A DNA stretch of 64,000 bases, from NCBI GenBank assembly GCA_037892935.1, contig JAYXKI010000008.1, positions 1,054,001 through 1,118,000 on the forward strand, read 5' to 3'. The notes beneath the pieces were generated by a model. That model saw only the letters and a list, made by a program, of their open reading frames with translations. It searched no databases and was not told the origin of the DNA. Source of the stretch: Phlebopus portentosus (Eukaryota; Basidiomycota; Agaricomycetes; Boletales; Boletinellaceae). Positions 1-13,285 of this stretch are shown here, piece by piece; position 1 is the stretch's first letter; every line of letters begins with the position of its first letter. The position numbers were made by a program, and so were the translations under genes.

Positions 1-1003
1 TCGCGCGCCGCGCATGATGTTGCTCGTTGGAAGGTGCGGCGGGGTTGGATTGTTAGCGATTGATACTGGAGTCGGTTTTGAGGGATGAGAGGGGTAGGTT
101 CAGCTCTCTCCCCGTCCAGTCCACGGAATGCACCCTGACATGACACTTAATCTGCAAGTAGGAAGCAGCTAAATAGGAGCTATCGTTTTTATGTACACAC
201 CGCCGCATTTCATTTTACCATAATTTATCTCATTTCGCATTCACGTTCCACTGCAATTCCCGAACGAAGCGGCAAGTCCTTCAGAGGGTGCAGATTCCGA
301 CTGCTGTATCAAATCCAGTCACGTTCTCAATCTCGAATAACCAGCCGAGGTCGGTTTGCATTGGTGGGGCTCTATCCGTGTGAATATACTGTATTATCCA
401 CAAAGGCACGCCGTGCCTCATCGCTTTGGACTCTCAAGGTGAATTATCGACGCGATCCGAATCTCACGGCTCGTCGCAGAGAAGCTGCTCTCATTTGATT
501 CTTGACATTCATTCATCAACCACTGCAACCCTGAGGCATAACCAGTTCCATAGGAGTAGACAACAGGCATACAGGTAAGTAGCATATCACATACTGTTAG
601 TAATGAAACTATTCCGTTCGTAATCGTAATCGTAATCGTCATCGAGGTCGTGACAAAACAGAAAAAAGAAACACAAAAGATCACAAGTAAGTTGTAAACC
701 GGAAGCAAGTCACAGAAGGCAAGTAAAAATACAAAAATAGTTGAAACATAAGAACAAATGGTGGGTAACATAGACTCTAAGAAGGAACTAGGGCGGTGTG
801 AAGCGAAACAGCTTCATTGGTTAGTAATGCAAGTGCAAAACGGGTATGTGTTATCTGGACACAGTGCTGATGAAACAGGTTAATGCGAGACCCGCACATT
901 AGTGTGAAATCCTCAAAAAATTTCAAAAATGGTCGAGGAAGAGAACTCAGATGAAATAGATGAACAATACAACAAGACATAAAGGGATTCAGAAGAAGTC
1001 GAT
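1..1003. other. Intergenic stretch beyond the 3' end of the PH-domain gene
   Basis: No supported gene. The longest open frame (418-771, minus) has no family signal and is low in complexity. A short run of CGTAAT/CGTCAT-type hexamers lies at about 619-645. The part next to 1004 is presumably the 3' UTR of the minus-strand gene that ends there. Confidence 0.6.
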
Positions 1004-4000
1004 TTAAGTTGGGTACATCGTTCCAGAAGGAGAGCGAGGTCCAAACAGACCTGTCGGGCCAGACGGGGGCGGAACCAGAAGAGTGCTCGCCCCAGGGGGT
1101 GGCGGGGTTGGCACGAAAGCCGGGTTCGCTGATCGGAAATAGAAAATCAAATAAGCTCAACCCGTTCTCTTCAAATATAAGCTGGGACTTACGTTGCCAC
1201 GTCGACCAACTTGGCGGATGCGGGATAGGTTCTTGCGGAGCAAGCGTCTGCCCAGGAGGAGGTTGTTGTGGGCCTCCGGCCTCCGGCCTCGTACGTCTTC
1301 GACGAGGTTGACGCTGTTGCACAGTTCGCCATGCTGGCCTTGCTGGTGGAGGCGGCTCCTCGGGCCCGGGAGGCGGAGGTCCCGGGGGCATGCCACCACC
1401 CGGAGGTGGAGGTTGGGGAGCAAGTGGGCCCGCGGTTGGATGCCTGAATAACTAACGTTCAGCTATCAGTTCGAGAAAGTTACAAATAAAGTACTTGCCA
1501 GTCTGGTTCAAATTGTCCGCCAGGTCCGTATTGAGCCTGCCAGTGCAAGAGCGTTCCAATTTCACTGTGAAGAATGCATACATCAGCAATGCGGATACTA
1601 TCAAGGGCGGAAGAACATACAATTGAAGAGTTCTTTTCTGTTCGTGGAGTCTTCCCACTTCTCCGAGAAGCGTGCGAATCTCCCCGGCCAACGCCTTGCT
1701 GAACTCATCCAGGTATCCAGTCAAGTTATAAGGAACCATCTCCTGAGCAGTCGCTCGAACAGCATTAAGCGTATCCTCATGTTGCCGAGCACTGTCCGCA
1801 CGCCAAGCATCGGTCAGACTGTTAATGAGTTGGATCTGTTGATCGTTTTGTCTTTTCAACTCGTCGAGGACAGCTTCAATGCCTTGAAGAAACAGTTGGT
1901 TAGATGTAGGCTCAATGTTACGATCAGTGTTGTTCACTTACTCGGTCGTTGAGCTGCTGCTGCTCGTTCCTCCTCACGTTCTCTTCTCTCCTGTTCCCGC
2001 TCCTGAAGAATGCGTTCAAGCATCTCATACATAGCATCAAATCGACCTTGCTTTTCTTCTCGTCTCCGTTCCTTCTCAGCCCATCTCTCGTCCATAAGCT
2101 CCCTCTTTCGAGCCAACTCCTCGTGCTGTTCTTGTACAAGGTTCGTGATATCGGAAAGCTGACCACGCACAGCCTCGTCGCGTTCAATGACGTCAGCGTG
2201 TTCCCGTTCAATTCTTTCTAACTCTTCCGCTCTGCGCTGCTCCCGCTCTCGCTCAAGTTCCTCTCTGGCGCGAGCAAGTTCATCTTCCAAAAGTCGGATT
2301 CGCTCTTCGCATTCTGCTTTCGTATCTGCTCGCGCCTGTTCGATTTCGTCTCGAAGTATATCAAAGCGTTCTGTCTGCTCAGCTTTGCATTGCACATTTT
2401 CAGTCTGCTGTGCACGAAGCAAGTCAAGTATTTCCTGAAGTTGTGGTAATCCCTCTGCAGCAATACCAGGAGCGGACACAGGTGGTGGTACAGGCCTAAC
2501 GGATTCAATGGATTCACGTTCAGCCTCCACGGTAGGGACTGCCCCTTCGGTCACTTCAGCTACTTCACCGGAGACTGGTGGCTGTTCTGCTAAAGGTGGC
2601 GCTCCTGCTGGTCGAGGAAGCTGCTGCAGAGCATGTTCGAATTCGTCTCGGATGTGTTCCGCATCTTCTCGAATGTGTTCGAAGTCCTCTCGGAGTTGAG
2701 CTATCTCTTCCTGATGCTGTCCTAGGTTTTCTCTTAATATTCTGTCTCGTTCTTCCTCATGTTCCCGGAAGTACTGTTCGCGACGTTCTTCTGCGTCAAC
2801 AGCTGCTTGAGCAAGATCTTCAAACCTATGCTCTTGATCTTCTAGTCTTTCCTCACGTTCACGGAGCGCATCCTGGAAGGCCAGATCACCTGGTCCAGAT
2901 GGTGGGCGGGGCTCGTAGATAATCGAGGCGGGTCGCGGAGGATGCGTTCCAACGACACCAGGCGCACCTTCGTCATGAGCATAAATCGGCTCCGGCGGAA
3001 TGCCATATGTCGGTACACGGCCGGGCGGAGCAGGAACTACAGGAATCACTGGTTCAGTATCAGATCTAGCACCATGAATAGCAGATCGATATGCAGCACC
3101 TGGGCTGGGCGGAGGGATTGGGTAAGCTCTCTCAGCACTTGGATGATAACTTGGCTGGACGCTAATTGGCGGAGGAACCTCTTCAAGGCGTGTTGGAGTT
3201 CGCCGACCTGATGGCATTCTGACGACCGTCGGCGAAGGCTCAAGTCTAGTTGGAGTTCGCCGACCTGATGGCATTCTGACCATCGTCGGCGAAGGCTCAA
3301 GTCTAGTTGGGACACGCTCTAGCCGCTCTCCTGGAACCGTAATGACTTGACTTGGAGGTTCATAGGCAGCCTCGGGGCCTGCGTAAGTCGGAGCAGCCGG
3401 AGCCGGACCCAGTGTAACTCGTTCTGGTGGCGGCGGAGTTCGAGGCCTAGGTTGGACAACAACTCGTGTGGGCGATATCGGACGCTCATAAGCTGGTCCG
3501 ACCGAAGGGGGCCGTGATGGAACATACCCGGCCGTCACAGGAGGCGAGCGAAGAATTCGCTCACGGGGGCTGCGTGGGCGATCAGCCTCGATGTGGGCCG
3601 GTGACGGCCGTCGTCTTCGATCATAACCCTCATCCTCTGGTCCATATCGTTGCCGGTCACGAGAGCGCCCCGGCGAATACGGCGAACGAGGGCGCCGTCT
3701 TTCACGATCATCACGATAGCGCTCGGGCGAGTATGGTGAACGAGGGCGCCGTCTATCCCGGTCATCATGATACCGCTCCGGCGAATATGGAGAGCGAGAA
3801 CGCCCTCGCAATCTCCGACCCGGATCACGAGGCGATATTGATCTTCTGGGTGAACGAGTCCTTGAACGTACTCTGCAGATGAATTTTATTGAGCAAGACC
3901 ATGTCTCATTTCTAGCAAAACTGAACGAGTAAAAAGCACTCACCTTGACGTAGGGACTTGAATGACTGTTGGCGGCTGCGGCTGACTAGGCACCATGCTC

Positions 4001-7000
4001 GGAATGTGAGTAGGCAAAGGACTATGAGGTTCTTCGTAGACTACGTGAGAAGGCGGAGGTGGAACAACCACAGGTGGCTGAGAAGGCGCGTGTGAAGGAG
4101 GAGCAACTACAACTGGAGGACCAGTTGGTGGAGGCGGATAACCCGCAACTGGACCCGGCGGCTGCTGGATAATAACAGGTGGTGGAGTTCGAGATCGAGA
4201 GCGAGAGGAATAACGCGATGGAAATCTCTCCATTGGCGGCTGAGCAATGATGGGGGGTGGTCCCTGGGTCGGTGGAACTACTATTTGCGTTGGAGGCATC
4301 GGCTCCATTGGCGGCCTAGACTCCGTACGAATCACCATGGGTGGAGGCGGGGGCGACCGAGAACGAGACCTTGATCGGGAACGGCGGGGCCTATCCCGTT
4401 CTTCAGATTCTCGACGTCTACGTCTGGGGGAATATTCAGAAGGAGATCGACGTCGTGAAGGGCGATCACGTTCTGAATATCTAGTAGGTGCCCGATGTAG
4501 TCGTTCTGGTGGAGACCGAGAATGATCTCTATAACTTCGTCGTGAGCGAGCGCTAGGTGCCGTGACTACTACTCTCGTCGGAGATTCGCGCCTTGATGGG
4601 CTCGGTGGAACGACAACCACGGGTTGATCCCTCCGAAGACTTGGTGATCGTTCTGTTCTAATGACAATGGGTTGAGTCGGCTGTTCTCCAGGGTATGCGG
4701 AAGGAGCACCCAATGGAGGCGGAACTGGCGCAGGCGGAGCGATGACGATTGGAGGCTGAGTCGGCTGCTGAGGAGCAACGGTGGAAGGACGAGAATACGT
4801 GCCGGCTATATCAGGGTGCAAAGGACCACTAGGCATATGAGACGGAAGACCTTGGTCCCCCATTCGGACCACTGTGGGTGGCGGCTGGGGCTGAGGAGAG
4901 GGAACATGTACGTGAACACTTGGCATACGACTAGGGCTGGGAGTTCTGGAGCGACTGGATCTCGGTGAGCTGCTACGAGTCGTACTGCGCTGAACATCTA
5001 TAGGCCGAGGAGGAGGTATAATGGTGACTGGCTGCTGCGGGCCCATGACAGGAGGGGGAATGGGCATCATACTGGCTGGACGCGGGGGGATGAACGGAGA
5101 TGGTGTCCTTGATGATCGTTCATCGGCATAATCGCCAGGTCTGGGCCTCATATGCGATGGAGGCGAATAGCCGCCTGGGCGCGGAGGGATAACCGGAGGC
5201 TCCATCTCTCCAGGGCGAGGAGGAATGAACCCAGGTTCTGTCCCGGGGTAGAACGGGGGTACGACCGGAGGTCCTGACCCAATTGGCGTAATTGGCATCT
5301 GCGGCATAGGCATCTGCGGCATTATTGGAGGCATCCCAGCTGGCATTGGCGGAACGATGAATGTTTGCCCTATATGTTGTCGGATGAGTATAGCATCGTA
5401 CGTACATTTGAAATCGGTTTCTTACCCGGAGCTCCTGTCGGCTGCCCTGGTGGTGCTTGAGGCATGGGCATCGGGACGCCTGCAAAGCAAAGCATCAGAA
5501 GGCAGTCGAACACGATTTATTATAGGAGCATACCGCCGGGAGCTTGGCCTCGAAGCAAGTCGCGTAGATCATCTACTCGACCTGCAATTGCTCTCATCTC
5601 AGCATGGCGGTCACGTACATCCCTCTCAAGCCATTGATTCAAAGCTCTCATATAGCGCATGATCTCGCGCTGTTGGTCAATTGAAGCTGTTTGTGCAAGA
5701 CGATTTTGCTAAGAACAACGCAATGAGATACGCAAGGTAGGGACAAAAGCTAGATTATAACTTACGCGCAAAAGGTTCAGCATTTCGTCAAATTGAGGCG
5801 GAGGACCCATCGGCATCATGCCCTTTTGCCGAAAGTTCAGTATATCCACAAATAGAAGAAGAATGTGCTTACAGGTAGAAGTATTCCCGGCGGTGCGCCA
5901 ACAGGCCCACCAGGCACTGGCTGTGGCGGAGGAGCGCCTGGAACTTGCACGGTATCGAAATCGGGAATCTCGTGACCCTATTGGCGAACTTAACTACACA
6001 AGCGGGGATTTGAAAGATCTGGATGACTTACCATGGCTGGTGGAGCCGAGTGTGGAGGGGGCGGAACGACCTCGAAACTGGGACTCCGTTCCTAAGTAGC
6101 TTACGTTAATATCTCCTGCTCAAAAAACCATTAAATAAATTTGCGTACTCCGGCTCCTGGCACAGTAACATCAACGCGACCGTCTGTACCGGGGCGCCTC
6201 TGCCGTCGGAGACGATGTATATTATCTAGCATGTCAATATCTTCGTCTCGGTCATGAAGCCGCCGGCCACCCACCCGAGTAGAAATGGGACGACGCGGTG
6301 GACGTGGATGGCCTTGATCCCGAAGATCAAACGGAGAGGGCCGTCCAGTATCATCATAGGGCGACTCAGGATAGAAATCACTTCGTGGTACTCGCGGCCG
6401 GGTCCAGGGTGATCTTGTATCACGAAGCCGCAATGATGGTGGCGAAGGAGGAACAGACCGTGAGCGGATCGGCCACTCAATGCTTACTAGCGGACTTATG
6501 CTTTCTCGGCGACGACGTGGCGCACGCCGGTAAAGAGAAACCAGCGGAGGGGGCCCCTGGATCGGTTGTTCGGCAACTGGAGGCAGCTCAGACAGGAACT
6601 CTAGCCATTCAGAGTCCAATGCGGGAGGAGGAGCCCTAACAGGAGTCGGCATATGTATTGGTTCATGTCGACGATCTCGAAGGCGGTCGATGTATCTCCG
6701 GAGTGCAGATGAAGTTTCTGAACTTATTTCTGAAGTCGGCTCCTCAGGTATTGCTCTTGCTAAATCGCGGAGGATTCCATCCAGTAGGCCCTCAATATTG
6801 CGGAGCCGATTCCCCAACTCTTCTCTCTCAGCTTCCGGAGCAGGAGCAGCCGGCACTTCACGTTGTGCCAAGTTTTCGAGCAAGCGATTCGCTGCTAACT
6901 GTCCGTTCCACAGTGCTTGAGCCTGTCCTCTGAGATCTTCAAGGAGGTCTCTCAATTCATCCAACGCCCTCGATGGCTGAGGACTCGGGCGCGCGGTCGG

Positions 7001-10000
7001 AACGCTGATGGATGGTGACGGCGGAACGGTCTGTAGGTCCAGAATTTCTGGTACAGGCATTCCCGGAGGCGGGACAGGGAAGACAGGCGTTGGCTCGGGT
7101 AGTTCGTCCATTTGAGATCGCGACAAGGCAGCGGAAGCCGGTGGTGCAGGAGAAGGGATCCCTCTACCTCGGATATCGAAACGACGGGCGATGCTGGCTG
7201 TCGAATTTCAATCGTAGGCCCTTCTCGCGCAGTTGACGGAGGAGATGACGAAGGCATCGAAGACGACGGAGGAGCTGTTGCCATCGAGAGCGAAGATCTT
7301 ACAGATGACGGCTCCAGAGGGCTCGGCGTCGGAAGCGGCGATCCTCCATACGGACCTGCTGCCCTCGGTGAAACATCCGCCTCACCTGAAGGCGTGCTTG
7401 ATTGAGGCGGTAATGGCAATGCAGATTCAGCCGATGCAAGGGAAGCCAGAGGAGAAGGGACAGGGAACGGAGTCGTAGCGCGGAGAAATGGCGATTCCGC
7501 AGTTAAGTCGGAAACTTCTTCGAAGCCAGGGACCACAGAGCTTCGAGTGACGGTGCTGGGAGTCACTGAAGACGGTGGAAAGGGTGCGTCCGTTGATGAA
7601 GATGGCCAACCTGAGCCGAAGCTAGACGGAGAAGACGGCGACCCAGGAGGACTGATAGGTACAGCAGGATAGTCCCTAAGACTCAGAAGATCGTCTGAAC
7701 GGGGGGACTCCAAAATGGATAAGTCTCTTGACACCGTTGAAGGCGAGTATGAAAGCGACATTGCCAATTGCTGGGGGGGAGTCAACGACGGAATAGGTGT
7801 ACGCGCTTCCGGCGTACGCATTCCCCGAGGCTCTGGGACAGGCAACGGAACCGTCGAAGCCGATGTCGCTGATGGTTCTTGAACAATGGCCGTCGGTAGC
7901 TGCGCTGGAGAAACATGCTCTCGAGGAACTGCCTGCGGTGTGCGTGGAATTGGAACAGAGCTTCCGACCGATGTGTCTTTCAGAGTAGCAGCTGGCTTTC
8001 GCAGAAAGTCCGCAAGGTCGCGTAGCTCATCTTCAATGCGTCCCAAGTGATCCTTTATATCTTGTGTTTCACCTCCTCGAATTTGATCCAAATCATGCAG
8101 ATACCGCAATAGCCTGTTCACATCATGGGTAAGGATCTCTTCTCTTGGTACCTCCAGGATGTCCGAAGTTACGACGGACGTCAGTGTTTGAGCGTCAGAG
8201 CGCGGTGTGCTTATTGACGCCGATGGCGTCGCCGTTACAATCGAAAGTGAAGGCGAACTAGGCAGAGGAACATCGCGAGGCGTCATCTGTGAAAGTGGTC
8301 AGCAATAGCTTTCAGTTCCTGGAGCAAAATGCTTACCGGCCGAGGTGTTGCTGATCTAGATGACAGCAGAGTAGGAACTGTGTGAGGCGACTCAACGCCA
8401 TATTCAGTCGGTGCGAAAATTGAACTCCTCATTGATGCGGTCGAGATACTGCTCACACTCGATGGTGTCCTCGATACTGTGACCGTACGACCTAAGACAC
8501 CTTCATCCTCAAAGGGACTGCTCGGCGTCAGGCTACTTGCCTCTGTATAAGGCTCACTGCTGTGTATCTCCGAGCCCTCTACGTAGCTAATTAGGGTGAG
8601 ACTGCTGGGTGTTGGAGTCCGACGAGGACCTCGTGCGGGTGGGACTTCCAAGAAAGCACTGCTGGGCGTAAGGCCGCTAACCTGGGTCGAGCTCAGGCTG
8701 CTTGTCGTGGACACAGAGCTCGGTGTTGGCGTAGAAGCGTCCCAGGTCCGCGTTGCTGTCGGTGTCTCCGAGATGCTGCTCGTAGTAGCCACAGTCGTCG
8801 AGGATGGTGATACAGTCGAGCTGAGCCCTGATACTTCCATTCCTTTCGGTAAGAAAGGACTAGGAGACTGCTCAGACAGCATCTCGCTCACTCCTGGGCG
8901 CATGAAAGACGTCTCGAAGCTAATGTCACCCTGTGGTTCTTGAATGGGCACGGATTGCAAAGAAGGTGACGGCATGAACAGAGACGACTCATAATCCGAC
9001 AGAGTCCATGATACTGATTTCGGGCTTTGTGATGGTACGTATAGAGACCTTGATTTAGGTGTTCTGGACGACTCCGATTTATACTCAACCGATGATGGTG
9101 AGGATGGTGAAGAAGGTGACGGAATCGATGGCGAGGACGGCGAGGACGGTGCGGGAATACTTGGCTCCGTTGAAGGAGTAAGCGAGGTGGTCGTTACAAC
9201 TGAAGTCTCCGAGACACTGGAAGGGGTCGCCGAGATTATTTTCGGGGACGGGAGCGGTGACGGAGATAATTGTGTCGACTCAGATGGAGGAGAAACAAGT
9301 TCTTCTGTATGATCCAAAAAGTTGAAATCTGAATAAAACAATTAATTAGAAAAGAACTCGTTCTCACCCTCAGATTCCGGTAGAGGTATGTTAGCCTCCT
9401 CGATCAGGCTTGGGATGGTCGGGGCATACAAGCTTGCAGCTTCCGTTTCGATAGGCTTCTCTTCCGAAACACTAGTCAAGCTCAAAGACGGGGTCAGCGA
9501 GCTAATCTGCTCTGGGAGACTCGGAGGTTGACGCTGACAGCGGCATTCCGCTGTGAAGTATTCAGTCGCGGGTGGAGTAGATGGGCAAACAGGAGCTGTC
9601 GTGTATTCCGTTGAAGGAGGCTCTGATGGACAGATATCTGCCGTTACGAACTCTGTGGATGGGGCTTTCATTGCTGTATCGAATTCTGAAGTAGGAATGC
9701 TCGAACTCGAGGGCGTCGGTGTCCCAGGTAGCGAATGATAGGACGAAGCAGATCTTGATGCTGTCGGCGTAACGAAAACATCATCATCGCTCTCACTAAC
9801 GGGCTTCTTCGGTGTCGCTTGCTTTACCCTCTTTTGTTTCGGTGAGAGCTCAGACAGCGGTTCGCCCGAATCGGACGATGCGACCGTCCGTAAATACTCA
9901 GAGTACTCAATACTTGTAGACGTATAACTTCCCTGTAGACTGCTCCACTGGCTCGGTTCGTCAACTTCATTCTCTTTATCAGACGTGCTCGTCGTCGTAG

Positions 10001-12854
10001 GTCCGCCGCGTGTGCTCACAGATCGTGAGTAGGTACGCGTCGAACGAGGAGTCCGGCGACGCACAGCACTGGCTCGCGAGAAGACCCGAAGTAGATGAAT
10101 AAAGTGTATCGGGAGAACGAGCACGCGTAGGAGTCGTAGGTGAACGGATGCGTTGACTATCCTCAGACGTAGGTGGTCCATCATGCGAGTCGCCAAGAAG
10201 GGAAGCAGACGAAGTGCCGCGCAAAGAAAGCGAAGATGGTATGATCTGTGTTCCTTCTGAACTCGTAGAGGATTGCGATGAAAGTTGAGTAAACGTCGGT
10301 TCAGACTGCGAATAAAACGTCGACGCGCGGACTCTGCGCGTAACACCTGTGGCACTCGCAGACTCGGACGGGCTAATAGTAGATGATGCTCCATGTTCAC
10401 TAGGCTCACGAGTCCAGCGCGCACTAAATCGGGACGAACCGCCACGCGAACGCGTCCGAGTACCAGTATCAGAGTCAAAGGTGATTCCACTTCCTCTGAG
10501 GACACTTGCGAACTCCGCGTCAAGATCCGCGAGAGATGAGGTACGACGAAGCGAAGAGCTTCTACTCGGAGCAATCTCGATCGACCTTGCGTCAAGCGGA
10601 TGAAGAAGACCTCCATGACCAGAAATCGCTCCATCATCTGAAGAGCGCGAGCGAGCCATTGCAAAGGATGAAAGCGAGTTAGACGTGAACGAATTGCCAC
10701 GGGAAAGGGCCCTCGTGAAAGTCGTGTCCAAGTCCGATAGGTCTGGAATAGTGTCCAATGGCGGAAGGTATGTCGTAGTCGCGGAACCAGAGCCAGAACC
10801 AGAGCTAACGATGCTGCTTGTCGCAGAACGTATCGTACGAATAGAGCCGGTGGGTGACACTGTCATTGAGCGATCCGGCGGGGCAGTCGCACGATCCAGC
10901 GCATCCCTGCAGCAGAATAGAATAAGCCAGTCCATTCAATTAAATACGAGAAGGCTCACCAAATTGCACCAACCCATTGGACACGTTCTCTCGCGCTCTC
11001 AGCGCCCAGACGTTCAGCCCCATCGCTGTACAGTAGCTGGAAAGGACAAAGCATTTCGATGAGATCATAGTTGTCTACACCACTGCCTTCCTCGTCCATC
11101 TGTAGGCGCGCCGCAATTGTGCCAATATCATCGCGTGCACTAACATGACTCGGACTTGGGACGCTTCGAACTTCGTTACAATTCACCAAGTCCAGTGTGA
11201 CCACTCCACGTCCTCCTCCCGGAGCAAGCCATGTAAGTAGAAGAGTATTAGGATACAAAATTGCTCTGCAGCGTTGCCATCGGAAAGGCGGAGGTGCATG
11301 AACGTTCAGATACCAGAGGTAACCGACTCGCAATGGCTGAAGTCAAGTCAGTCATGTGATCAAAAGTCCTACATAATCGGGAGACTCACATCTTGATCTC
11401 CACGAATGAAGCTTCCAAGTTCAGACATGTCAAGTATAGACGATCCTCCAACACTGCGGACGCTTCCTGAACGACCAAGACTACGAATGTCGGTGCCACT
11501 TCCATTCGTCGAGCCAAAATCGTCTGTGTATGATGGCGCAGCACCTCTGGAACGTGACCCTCCGCTCGTTGCTGAAAGTGCTGCACGGCGCCGAAGACTG
11601 AAAAATCCGCCACCGAGTCCAAGCCCCAGGGAGCTCATACTGCTACTCGAGTAGCTTGGTCCGCTGACTACGGACTGTGATGCCACTGATCGTGAAGTAG
11701 AAGCGGATGTTTTCTCCGGCGATCTTTCCTTCCATGCTGCAACTGTATTACGAACAGAACTCAATGGCGAGCGCGGTCGTTCCGTTTCTGACGAGCCCGA
11801 CAATGTGGAGTGAGAAAGCGCAGACGTGGGCGGAGGCGGAGAAAGGTAGGACGAGTATGAAGCGGACTGTGAATGGCCAGCTAACGAAATGCTACCCTCG
11901 GTGTTCGAACGCGAATGGGTGTATGCACTATCGGTATATGACCGCGAATGCGTTGACTTGGTTGGTGAAGTAGGTCGGGATGAATTACTGAATGGACTGG
12001 GGGATCGCGGTCCTAAGGGAACAGAACCCGGCCTTGATTGCGCAATGTCAGACTCGAAGCTCGCGACCAAATTGCCGACACGCCTGCCCGTTGGAGGAGG
12101 AGGCTTGAAATGCCTTTCGGGTGTTGCAGGCCGGATACCCGTGCCGACAGTAGATGGCGGCGTCAGCGGTGATGTAGGAGCGCCATATAGGCTACGCGCG
12201 GCGGCAGAAAAGAGCGATGTGGGTCTGGAGAAAAGGCTCTGAAGAATGCTTGTTCCCATTCCGACCCCGGAATTGAGCGAATGTACCTCGGTTCGCTCGG
12301 AGATCGTACTGAGGGAACGACGCTCATGTTCGAAGTTCAGAGGTTCAGTGGTCGCAGTCGCATATGACCCAGTGGCGTTTCTCGAAGTCGCGCTGACCGC
12401 AGAGCTCGAGTATGCTGAACTCCAGTTATCTCTCCGCGAAACCTGAGAATCGTCATCGTCGATGTGACTCAATGCATCTTCAACCTCCGCAGCATCGTTT
12501 ATTGAGTTGTCATCTGAGTAAAGCTCAGAATCTGTATATCTCCTAGAATCATAGGATGAAACAGTTGGTGAAATGGCAACGCGACGTAGGCGAGGTCCGT
12601 CATCAGCTGTACTTGGTGTCACTGGAAACGACACAACAGTGAGTAAAGTTCAATAATGCAACCGACGCTATCAATCTGTTACCTGAGCGAGACGGATACG
12701 ATAGTCGTGTTGAAGAAGCGCCCGAGTCCGAGAGGGGCGCAGGCGCGGACGATGGGGATAAGGAACCGAAAGTAGCTGTACCATAAAGGGGGGAGCGAAG
12801 ACCAGCGGGCGAAGGCTCGTGGTCACTCCGTTCAGAGTCAGTAGTCAAAGACAT
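1004..12854 (-). CDS. Giant PH-domain, low-complexity, coiled-coil protein (19 exons, 3,614 aa)
   Basis: One gene on the minus strand. Exons (high to low): 12854-12683, 12621-11390, 11336-10960, 10906-10070, 10014-9368, 9328-8337, 8286-7168, 7093-6149, 6091-6032, 5977-5873, 5822-5766, 5708-5534, 5479-5426, 5369-3944, 3872-1942, 1882-1621, 1564-1495, 1451-1193, 1128-1004. They total 10,845 nt with every phase matching, ending at TAA 1006-1004. Residues about 469-594 form a pleckstrin-homology-like domain (YLWYLNVHAPPPFRW, then LAPGGGRGVVTLDL, then WVGAIW). This points to phosphoinositide or protein binding at a membrane, which is inference. The rest is Ser/Pro/Thr-rich with Arg-Ser repeats, a 19-residue direct repeat, coiled coils at about 1830-1930, 2182-2240 and 3054-3465, and a proline-rich C terminus. 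Exons 4/5 (10070|10014) and 7/8 (7168|7093) were the least certain junctions. An apparent membrane segment near 1600 is intron sequence. Cellular role unknown, possibly cortical or polarity scaffold. Confidence 0.85.
3194..3307 (-). repeat. 57-bp perfect-period tandem repeat inside the PH-domain gene (two copies)
   Basis: Two adjacent copies, 3194-3250 and 3251-3307, differ at only a couple of positions and encode a 19-residue unit containing PTRLEPSPT and VRMPSGRR. A third, diverged start of the unit lies just beyond on the higher-coordinate side. The period is a multiple of three, so copy number can change without a frameshift. Confidence 0.85.
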
Positions 12855-13285
12855 GGATCAAGAATAACCATGAGCAATTTATTCTATGTCAGTATATATT
12901 CAATATTTCTTGAAGATTCTTGCGCTCGATTTTGAGGACGGTGTTGAAGGTGTCCGGCACGTTGGAGATGACGAGAGGAACAAGAGGGAAAAAGTTGAGC
13001 AAGCGCAACAGGCAAAAAGAACATGCACGTGATCGTGTTTTATTATGTAACCTAATGATACCGACCTTGCTGCTGACTTGTGACTTGTGTTCCTTTCCTT
13101 TGAAAGTTCGTTCAGGACTCGCAACAATAATTTCTGGATCTGGAATCATCGCTGTAGCTCGAAGACTGGGCGAGAATGGAACAAGTAGTCCCAGTCCTCG
13201 TCCTTGTGTATGAGAGCTCACAGGATCGGTTATTCTAGGCGTACTGATACTAAAGGGCGAGGAATGACACGTAAACTTGAACGCA
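12855..13285. promoter_or_regulatory. Shared divergent promoter region between the PH-domain gene and tubulin cofactor C
   Basis: The two start codons (12854 minus, 13286 plus) face away from each other across 431 bp, so both promoters must lie here. An open frame on the minus strand (13221-12889) lacks an ATG at its 5' end and shows no family signal, so it is not called. No clear TATA box is claimed. Confidence 0.5.

Noticed and set aside
418..771. 117-codon minus-strand frame with hydrophobic N terminus
   Set aside because: Repetitive Thr/Ile run from a simple repeat, no family signal, and located in a likely 3' flank.
1495..1640. Apparent transmembrane segment (LYVLPPLIVSALLMYAFF) near the end of the PH-domain gene
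   Set aside because: It is encoded by an intron (1620-1565). Splicing gives GTLLHWQAQYGPGGQFEPDW and the model then closes at 3,614 residues.
12889..13221. 110-codon minus-strand frame between the PH-domain and TBCC genes
   Set aside because: It starts at GTG, has no ATG or splice partner, no recognisable family, and lies in a divergent promoter.
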